Positions 55,350-64,000 of a stretch of DNA of 64,000 nucleotides are shown in pieces (position 1 is the first letter of the stretch; each line of letters starts with the position of its first letter). Made by a program: the position numbers and the translations under genes. Below the pieces are notes generated by a model. The model was not told the DNA's origin. It did no database searches and saw only the letters and a program-made list of their open reading frames with translations. The stretch is from Isoetes taiwanensis (taxonomy: Eukaryota > Streptophyta > Lycopodiopsida > Isoetales > Isoetaceae): NCBI GenBank assembly GCA_021234155.1, contig JAJEKV010000136.1, positions 1,364,001 to 1,428,000 on the forward strand, read 5' to 3'.

Positions 55350-55787
55350 TCATTTTTTTTTACTATCCTCGTTATACATACCTTTTGATAATTTAAGATC
55401 TATAAAATTATAGCTTCTTTGTATCAGAAGGTCCGTACATACCTTTTTTAGACGTTCTTTTGGCCATGCCACAAATGTGCCCACGCTCTCCCCGATTGTG
55501 TCGCCACCAGGATGTCTTCTTGGAAGAGCTTCATCCTCATAGTTGCAATTTATAATGCTAACTTTACAGAAACTGTTTCCAAGAGGGACACCATGGCACT
55601 TAGATTCAGGGTCCAGGTCTTCGATTTTACACAATCCAAGTCGACGTTTCAAGTTTGCTGTTAATAGATAGCATTCTTCTCCCACGCTGATAATTGAAAA
55701 CATTAAAAGAATGAATATAATATGTTTCAAGAACATATAATATGAACAGTCTTCAAGAATATAATATGTTTCAAGAACAGTCTTCAA
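55350..55787 (-). CDS. DUF8039-like exon, gene D, copy 2
   Basis: Same exon structure as copy 1 (conserved core ~55,443-55,686) with only substitutions (for example VREECY to VGEECY). Preservation of both splice sites and frame in two copies supports a real exon. Confidence 0.5.
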   Translation of the reverse strand: MKTVLETYYILEDCSYYMFLKHIIFILLMFSIISVGEECYLLTANLKRRLGLCKIEDLDPESKCHGVPLGNSFCKVSIINCNYEDEALPRRHPGGDTIGESVGTFVAWPKERLKKVCTDLLIQRSYNFIDLKLSKGMYNEDSKKK

Positions 55788-56163
55788 ATCCTACTGATAG
55801 CACTCACCATAGTTCGATCAGTCGAGGCGGTCGATCAGTCGAGGAGGCGAGTTGATCAGGCGAGAAGGCGGTCGACCGGAAGAAATCGGCGAGTTGATCA
55901 GGTTTCTTGAAAAATTTGGTGGCGAATGAATAATTCGGCGTGCCACATAGGCGTTTCTTGAAAATAATAAAAATAAATATTCGTGGATGTGCTTTAATAA
56001 GAAAATTAATTTTTTAATTTGAAATGAGCGGGATAAACGGTTAATAAATAGGTGGGATAATTGTAATTTAAAATCGGATAGCAATCTGACGGTTCAGATA
56101 ATGCACCCATACGTATAAATTTGAATCGCGTCCCATAACATTGCATTCGAACATTGCAGCTAT

Positions 56164-59063
56164 ATGGCGTCCGGAGGATCCGCGCCTTATCGAGAGGTAG
56201 AGGCGGAGGAGAGGCCTTGAGTAGAGCCGGGCGATGGGCCAACACTCGGGAAGTTCTGAGCAATTCGGCGACAAAGACGGGGAAGCGGTATTTACTATTT
56301 CTTCCACGATTTCTACAGGTTTACGTGTTATTTTTTAAGTTTTGTCTATTGTCATGCGGTCTTTTTTTATCATTTTTCTACTGTCTCTGTGTTATTTCTA
56401 TTTTTTATATTGTTTCTGTGTCATTTCTACTGCTTTTACTACCTTGTTTTGTATGTTTTTTGTTCTAATCTTCTCCTCTACTCTGTGTTTTTTTGTTTTT
56501 TGTTTTATAAGCTTCTCTTGTATTCTCCAGTTCGTACAATGTAGACTGTTTAATTAGAGTTTCTTGCACTTGTTTGTTTATAGTTTTGTTCTGTATTCTC
56601 CAGTTCTTTCGATAAGTCTTTTTTTCTAGCCTAGTATGTCTCTTATAATATAGAGCGTCTATAGGGCCTCTCTAAAAAATGCGCTCGGCGCGATTTATAA
56701 TATAGAGCATCATGAACCCCTGATTGTTTTTGGCTGTCTCTGCTACTTTTCTTGTATACCATTTATGTTTTCTGTAGTAAGGCTTCTATCAAAACGCGCT
56801 CGTCGCGATTTCGTTACTCACCATATGATTGTAACTTTCAGGACCTTATAAAAATGTGAAAAGAAAAGCAAAGCAAAGCTTGCTTGGGTCAAGCGACATC
56901 GGCACCGAAAAAAACCAAGAACGGAGGAAGATGTATCGATTCGCAGATTTGGCACACGTCGTGACCATGGGCCGATCTGACCGAATAATAAAGGCTCGTA
57001 GAGCCTCCGTGTCCGAAGAAGATCTACCGAGGGCTCGAATGGTATGTGGAGATCTTCAAGACTAGCGGAAAAGACGATCTTATTTTCATGTCTAGAGTTA
57101 AGGAAACAGATCAAATGAAGAAACAAGGTATTACGATCACATCACGAAGAACAGGGGCGATTCATACTTTATTCCGTATTACTTGAAGCGGGTCGAGAAA
57201 AAAATAAAAAGTATTGAAGAAGTTAAATCAACTGCGGTGCAGTTCCTTTAAAGAGACAGACCCTAAGAATCGGATGAGGCCCTTGAGATAACCTCTTCAA
57301 ATTTGGTTGGTCGGGTGGTGAACCATTGACACCAAAAAATATGTGAAGGTCTCTCACCGGTAGAAAGAGCAATCAAGATACAAAGGCCGTCGGCTAGTGT
57401 GTACCTACAAGCTTTAAAAGAGAAGGAAGATGCAAGTTCTAGAGGCGGGGAAACAACAGACGTTCTAGGCATTACGGATATGACTAGTGATGACGATAAG
57501 GCCGAGACGGTTAGAGGCCATGAGCAAACTCAAGAAGTATCTTGCGACAAGTATCCATTGGGCCTTAACTTCGCATCCGGTCCATGTCGACCGAGGCTTT
57601 TGAGTCCACGAAGGCTATGTTTGTCGTGAGAAGATACGACAAGCGACGCAATGGAAATAGTCAACAAAGATGATAGAAAACCGTGGCGGTGCCAATGCCT
57701 AGCAGATGTGGTGCCTTTTGATATGAAGACGAAGAAGGTGTTGATATGGAATAAACTTGAAGATTTAATTGGCAACCTGGATATTCACTTTATGATAATA
57801 GATGGCCAGTATTCAGTGGAGGCGTAGAAGGTTTTGATCAGTCAAGCACAAAAAACTAGAAATCAGTTATTCCATAGACTATACTCAGTCAGAAATTGCC
57901 GGTTCCTCAGTGGCTCAACAAGAGCAGCAGAATTAGCCGAAATTAGCGCGCTACTGAATGACATGGGAAAGACATTCCTATACAAAAGGTATTTTATTTT
58001 CCAATACATAGCTAGTCTGGAACATCCAAACCGCGCCAAACGCGATTTGCTGCTTGAATGTGCATGTCCTTCAAATCGCGCCAGGCGCGTTTTCGTTAAT
58101 CACGTATTTAGAAGAAACGCGCCTGGCGCGATTTCTTCATATCGTTAATCACGTATTTAGAAGAAACGCGCCTGGCGCGATTTCTTCATATGAAGAAATC
58201 GCGCCCGGGCGTTTCTTCAAATACGATTAACGCAAAACGCTAACACGCTTTATGTTGTTATTTGTTTTGACGGATTTACCAGAAACGCGCCTGGCGTGAT
58301 TTCTTCATCATGAAGAAATCGCGCTAGGCGCGTTTCTTGTAAAACCGTGATTAACGAAAACGCGCCTGGCACGTTTTATATTGTTATTGCTTTGACGGCC
58401 TGTCTATTTTATTTATCTAACGGCCCATATTTTGCAGTCCGTATGTGGAGCAGTTGCGGCACGCTCGTAACCAATGGATCGAATATGGAAAACCAATGCC
58501 GACCCGGACAAAGGGCAATCTAAGAGTGCGAATTCAAATTACTAGAAAGGACACTGTGCCAAACCATAATACAGGACAAGAGTAAGGGCACCAGATCAAA
58601 GAAGAAAAAAGGGGATGCACAAGCTAGCTCAGAAGATCAAACGGTGCCAAAGGATGCCTGCAAGATTGTTTTTTCTTCTAACCAGGTATGGGAAAAGTGG
58701 AACGAATTTTGGGACGCCTATACGGAAAAGAAGTTGCCAGATTCGTATGGCAGGTTTCCTCCGCAAGATACGTCTATTTTTTATATAGGTATCACAGAAA
58801 TGAGAAAGGCACAAGGATTGGATGATGCAGAATTACTCTCTGTTCTAGATAGGTGCATCAGAAAGGAAGTTGTCTACAAGAAAACGTCTGCAGCAAAGCA
58901 CTTGACATCTTTCGAAGATGCATGCAAATCGCTAAAAAATATGAAAGTCCTGAAAAAGGCTGTTGGCGAAGAACTGCAAAGGCTCACAGGAGACTTCATG
59001 TTATCAGAGATAGGCTTAATGCAAAAGTACAACGTATGTGATGATGACATTAAGAAATACTAG
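56164..59063 (+). CDS. Large multi-exon unknown gene B, copy 2
   Basis: Exon 1 from ATG 56,164; exon 2 from 56,842 (after TTTCAG) to 57,988; a 449-bp intron (57,989-58,437); exon 3 58,438-59,063. Exon 1 and the first half of exon 2 are broken here relative to copy 1, while exon 3 is clean: QVWEKWNEFWDAYTEKKLPD, SIFYIGITEMRKAQGLDDAE, RKEVVYKKTSAAKHLTSFED, then EELQRLTGDFMLSEIG. Exon 3 is helix-rich with no known domain. Breaks coincide with CAG/CTG sites, so copy 2 need not be a true pseudogene. Confidence 0.6.
57989..58437. repeat. Intronic palindromic motif array (copy 2, well preserved)
   Basis: Eight or so occurrences of CGCGCCTGGCGCG / CGCGCCAGGCGCG in alternating orientation, embedded in AGAAACGCGCC and GCGATTTCTTCAT. 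Around 58,190 two units meet as a ~35-bp-arm palindrome centred on CATATG. A ~50-bp unit (CGTTAATCACGTATTTAGAAG...) is repeated directly at ~58,092 and ~58,143. The whole array lies within one intron of gene B. Confidence 0.85.
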
Positions 59064-60173
59064 AAACGTGTGCCTGGCGATGCCAGGCATTAGTCGTGGA
59101 CGTTTGGAATGAGTAGACGTAACAGGGTTTGTAGATGGAACTAAAAGCACTAAATGTATTCATGCCTATAGATGTAAAGGAGTGTAGGCATTAGCTAGAG
59201 ATAGGTAGAAACAATAGACAACATGGGGTGAAATAGAATGCGTAGACATAATGGAGTCCATCCAATTTAGGGTATTGCTTTAGAATTTTGAAGAAGATTG
59301 TAAATCTAATGACTTAAATTAAAAAAATATCTTATGGCGTAAGCCAAACTACCAAAGACGTCAGCACTTTTGACTGGTGTGCCTGTGGTTGCGCCATGTG
59401 GCTCCTACCAACCATGGACGACTGAAAATTTCCCTTCCCATGCCATTACATGGGAGAAGGTTCCCCCAGGAGGCTCTTACGCAGGATGCAAAACTGGCTC
59501 ATCCTGGGGGCTCGCCAACTACTTACCCCGAGTAAGGGCCTCCCTAACATAAAACCAAATTCCACTAAGAAAAATAGAATTTGACAAATCCACCATTGAA
59601 ATTGTCTCCATCTCTAAAAGATACTTAATATGTAGTGATGATGTTATGCTATCTAAAGACATGTCCCAAACCCTAACCTAGATTTGTGTGTGATGTCATA
59701 GTCAATAGCATTGCATGCTCCATTAGTGGTACATCATTTCAGTTCTTCGAGGTTAATGATGTGATAAATCCTTGAACCAATTCTATACTCTAGACCCTAG
59801 AACTGTAAAGCATATGCCCTAACATGTGACTTTTCACACCTTTGACAGATTTATAATGTGATCCTAAGCGAAAAAATTTACTTTATTAGAAAAACCAAGT
59901 TGATACGACCCTTTACATGAATAGAAAACAAAAGTACGAAAAGTTGCCACTTAGGCCAACGTGTTTCAAAATAAAATTTATATGGATGATTGTCTTCAAA
60001 GGGGTGGGGATATGGGCCAAGGACTTTTCGAGGAGAAAAGCAAGTATTACCAGGTTGAGCAAATGTTTGCATACCAAATCCAACACAATATTGTAAAACT
60101 TAAAAACAAAAGTAATAAACCCTTATTAATAATTAAGGAAACCCATGATTAAAAGCTCACTATTGCAAATATA
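59064..60173. other. Conserved non-coding segment (copy 2)
   Basis: Counterpart of 33,667-34,734. The two differ at CAG/CTG sites near 59,360-59,530 and hardly elsewhere. Confidence 0.5.
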
Positions 60174-61721
60174 TTATGTGTATAGACACGAACACCTCTC
60201 TAAGTTGGTAAAAGCTTGATGCAATAACATGTTTAAAATGGCTTTATGTTGAAGAGTAGCTGAAGAATAGTCTTCATCATCACTGCCTTCAACGCCAAAT
60301 TCTCCAATTATATGTTGAATCTCTCTAGAGATACCCTCTCTGTCATCTGTGATGTTAGGACTCTCCAGATTGACCATGATGAATGTTTGATTATTCTCCT
60401 GATCTGCAATATCCAATCCAACAGGAAATCCATTAAACACTCATGCAAGGACAGTCATAAACCATCGTCAGAACAACATAATAAGAAGTAAAAAAATAAT
60501 AAAAAATAGAAGCAGTAAAATTACTTAAATACTTGCAAGTGCAACACCGTCTGTTTACCCTACGGATAAACTAAGCTCAAAAAGAGATTTATTCAAAGTC
60601 ACTTTAACAGTCACCCAAACCAATTTGCTTATGGTTGTTCAACTGGCAGATGCAAGGAATCAACAGTGTCTGAGCTAGCTTTCTCGACCTTTTGATTTTC
60701 ATAAATAGCTACCTCCAGTCGTCGTGGTGTCACTCACTCTTGATTGCAAGTTTGCATGCTCTAACAAATTGCCAAACATATTCTTTGCCTAATAGCAATG
60801 CCTTAACCTGATATCATGGATAACACAATTTGAGTGGTTACAATCTTTACATTTCTGAAAATAACATTTTGACATACAGAAAATAGATCTACCATTATGG
60901 CAGCATCGACTGCTGGAACTTGATGCAGAAGGTCACAAAGTGCTCTACGAAGTATAACCTAGAGACCATTGGCTTCATGAATGATGTGTTGCCCGTCTTC
61001 CTCATTAATTACAATGTTAGATGCACATTTTCAACCTGTCAACTATTGCCTCAGAAAGCCATCTATAGTGCAATCACATGCATCTTATCATCACCGAAGC
61101 CTGACACCTATAAAACATATGTTTTCTAGTCTAATAGCAGCAAGCTCATTCTTGTCACCGTCAAACCATTCCACTGTGTTCACTGGTTTTATAAGAAGAT
61201 GGCAGCCTCGAAATGCAAAGCTGTGGTGCCCTTGGAGCAAAGATGTCAGCTATTTCCTGTCTAGCCTGAAGTAGAGGACCCAGCAAACAGAGGACCCAGC
61301 TGGCGAGTAACAGAGCTAAGCTTTTCGCCCAAATCCATAACCTCCATCCACCTCTCTGTGCATCGCATCGGTGAAAAGACTAACTGCCTAATCTATAGAA
61401 GGACAATCACTCTTCTCCGCAATAAACTGAAAAGTTCAGAAGTTCTATATTACGTGGTTTATAGAGATATGGTAGCCTGAACACACGTGGTTTATATTTA
61501 CTCCATGGATAGCACCTAAAAAAGCAATGAAAAACTTCACTAAAATTATTTCTAGCATAGAAATTAGCCTCTACATTATCCGCGGAAGGAACGTTTCTTA
61601 CCTCGAGTTTCTGTTGACTGATCAGACTCACATATGGGGACTCTGCAAAAGGATCAGATTTATGTAAGCCGAATAAACATGTAAAATCCGAAATAGGATA
61701 GCAATCCCAACACCTAGACAA
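60174..61721 (-). CDS. Gene F exon-like segments, copy 2 (uninterrupted)
   Basis: Contains the exons described for 34,735-35,629 and 37,902-38,601, joined without the 2.26-kb insertion. Exon-like frames: 60,174-~60,409 (IQHIIGEFGVEGSDDEDYSS) and 61,407-61,721 (SDPFAESPYVSLISQQKLEV). Product unknown. Confidence 0.4.
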
Positions 61722-63670
61722 ATATGCTGCAAGAACAATACTATAACAATTTCATCAATAATGATGTTCCAAACTACACACATCATCTAAAACTGTTTAC
61801 AGAATAGTATATAAGAACAATTCAAAAGTTGAAGGCAGATACAGGACATCATAACGACCTCCAAAGCTTTCTTTGATACATTTTAGAAGCACATTTAGGT
61901 GCAATAAGCATAGAAAAAATTAGAGAATAGGACAAAATGTCTCCAAAATTTTAAATCAAGTATCTGTGAATAGAGCAACACCAGATACGTACCTACATAG
62001 CACGTTCTTGTTGGTTCCAACATTTATCGTTCTAACATTCGGCATTGGAGATCTCTTCTAGTAAGTTTTGGTTCCATTTCCAAATGTTTGACCGGTATCT
62101 GATCATTTCAAACATAATTGCACCTGTCCATTAATACTTGTAGATGGATGCTCTAAATTCTGACCATTTCAAACATAATTGCACCTGCCCATTTATACAT
62201 GTAGGTGGATGCTCTAAATTCCAGCCCAAAATAATTCAAACATGACCAATTAACAAAAGCAACATAAGAAACAAAGAGCAAGCCATCAGAGCATTTCATA
62301 ATTATAGTGAGAGACATCAGGGTATTCTAAAAGGCACCTACTATGTGCTATAATAAATTTGCAGAACTGTGCTACCATGTTGAAGTGAGATCATAAATAT
62401 GGTGACAGCAGTAAGGCATTCTAAAAGGCACCTTCATACTTGAATTTGAGTTAACTTAGGCACACGTTATTGGAAAACAACTCTATAACCGTTAACTAAC
62501 TCGCAAAGAATCCACAAATTGTTTATATAACTCACAAAGTATTCACAAATTGTTCAAGAAATATTCACAAAGAAACTCAAAAACTAACTGTGCAGAAAGT
62601 ATTCACAAAGAAACTCAAAAACTAACTGTGGTAGAAAGGATTCACAAAGCTCCTATGAAGATTTAGAGCATTTAACAAAAAGATTCAGAGTCGTAGAGCT
62701 TTTCAAGAACTCACCTTTGGATTCGTTGCTGAAGAAGTATGGCTGGGAACGTGCTGAAGAAGTTGTTAAAGAGTCATCTGGGAACTCATCTAGTGGAAAC
62801 CCCATGAAATCTATTTTCCATAGAAAAATCCTTGGATGCTTCAGTTTTCAGGAACCCAAGAACATGATGTTGGCGCCTCAAACAACCGCAAAAGAGCAGC
62901 AAAAGGGACGGAAGAAAAACCATTGAACCATTTCAACCCTAAGCATTCCAAAAAACCATTCCGACTCTAAAACCTTTCGTGGATTCATGAATTTACCTTT
63001 CACAACGGCTCCAATCTCAGCGTTGCCCTCAAATCTCGGCTTCAAACTCTGCCCTAATACCCAAGCTCTGCCTTGATACTTGATAACTGTGTTAAAATCT
63101 TTGTATTCGGTTATGCAATGCCTGTGCAGATAAATATATTGCCCACAACCTCGAACCTCGAATGCACCACAAAGCGACTTCACTCCAAATCCACACAACA
63201 ACTTGATACCCCTCTTATTTTCTAGAGGCATTGAGAGCTTAACCAAATATTGTTTGCTTTTGTTTGCTTTATGATCATGTGAATCCAAAAGGATGCAAGG
63301 TTTTACCATTAGATTGTGCTTGCCGCATGTCATCTCCATCTGTATATACATTTTGCACAACCCAACTCTTAGCACCCAGTTATAGCCAGAGATTCAACAT
63401 TTACCTCTGTTTCACTCTTCAGATCCAACTTGCACCCCAAAGTACTTTGCTAAAGAAACTGGAAGCTTCTCATCCCTGCAGCATCGCCAATCGCCAAAAA
63501 CCCATGCCGCATCGCCATAGCCATGCCACAAATACCTCGAACCTCTATTACGAAAATGCAAAACTCCTCTACCGCGTGAATTCGAAATTGGCATTGAATG
63601 CGGGCAACAGGTGTCCCGCAGGGGGAGCAAGGGGACGCCGCATGCGGCGTAACATGCGGCATTCCTGGCA
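61722..63670. other. Conserved segment of unclear coding content, copy 2
   Basis: Counterpart of 38,602-40,550, with the same short repeats and the GCCGCATGCGGC knot at ~63,636. No named gene. Confidence 0.4.
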
Positions 63671-64000
63671 CAGAACCCAACCACATCCAAAAATAAAAAA
63701 GAAGATGTGTTTTGGTCAAAAGATTTTGTGAAGCAGCAAAAGGCGAAGAATGTGGCAACTCTAAAGGGGATTCACACGAAAGTGGCGTCTGACCTAAAAA
63801 GAAAAGTTGCTTTGGTGAAACAGATGCCAGAAGATGAGTCTCCTTTTTTCTATAAGGTGTCCACTGGTTATAAGTGTGCCATACCAGACGTGGGTGATGG
63901 GCCAACCGACATCACTCTATTTGTTCTTGATAGCCGTGGCACGAGATGGACACAAGATGATTACAGCACCTTCTTCAACACATGCAGTGCTTTTACGACT
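63671..64000 (+). CDS. Gene C, copy 2, 5' part (cut by the window end)
   Basis: Same frame as 40,551-40,879: DVFWSKDFVKQQKAKN, then FFYKVSTGYKCAIPDVGDGP, then DITLFVLDSRGTRWTQDDYS. No break in the visible part. Confidence 0.6.

Larger units (their letters stand above)
53628..64000. mobile_element. Second copy of the 19-kb element, left-truncated, running off the window
   Basis: It aligns with ~28,350-35,629 and then 37,902-40,879 of the first copy in the same orientation. It lacks the DUF7869-like gene and left TIR (cut by the LTR junction) and lacks the 2.26-kb insertion (empty site ~61,020). Alignment is near-complete apart from short difference clusters at CAG/CTG and ordinary SNPs. The right TIR should lie ~2.5 kb beyond the window. 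Confidence 0.9.

Overview
The window looks like repeat-dense, gene-poor nuclear DNA of a land plant. The evidence is a plant family-1 glycosyltransferase (PSPG box), a NAC-domain fragment, a glutathione S-transferase fragment, plant-type copia and L1-like retroelements, and GT-AG introns. The lineage cannot be fixed from sequence alone. The divergent PSPG box and unusual transposon families make me lean weakly to a non-seed plant (fern, lycophyte or bryophyte). The only host gene that looks intact is the 5'-truncated UGT at 1-912.

Layout. 1-7 kb: UGT, then non-coding DNA with short repeats. 7-15.6 kb: a foldback-like structure. Its 1.34-kb arms are near-identical and inverted around a 21-nt spacer (centre ~10,747). 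They are flanked by inverted arrays of a 19/20-bp minisatellite and followed by two more diverged copies of the arm. 15.7-16.9 kb: two tandem arrays. 17-21 kb: elements with a shared AT-rich terminus beside captured fragments of a GST and a kinase-like gene. 21.6 kb: a CACTA-like terminus.

22.7-49.0 kb is a nest. A 5'-truncated L1-like LINE (11-bp target-site duplication (TSD) at 22,690 and 48,990; poly(A) at 48,972) is split by an 18,978-bp DNA element at 24,424-43,401. That element has perfect 32-bp terminal inverted repeats and a 4-bp ACTC TSD. Conceptual removal of it restores the LINE reading frame across the junction. A second element (~44.2-48.4 kb, carrying a NAC fragment) interrupts the same LINE. 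The 19-kb element carries a DUF7869-like gene plus at least five further genes on both strands, several with introns. These include a DUF8039-like exon, a large unknown multi-exon gene, and a gene joining a methyltransferase-like region to an FCP1-like phosphatase domain. It is sprinkled with a GC-rich palindromic motif (CGCGCCWGGCGCG), some of it inside introns. It also contains a later 2.26-kb insertion that holds a 1.6-kb polypyrimidine tract.

49-53.6 kb: a 525-bp LTR, a copia fragment lacking reverse transcriptase, and an inverted partial copy of the same LTR. 53.6-64 kb: a second copy of the 19-kb element, left-truncated, lacking the 2.26-kb insertion, and running off the window.

The two copies differ mainly by small indels and substitutions at CAG/CTG sites, and each copy is intact where the other is broken. 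This looks like a systematic consensus error at CHG sites, probably methylated, more than biological decay. Many apparent frameshifts in these genes should therefore not be trusted.
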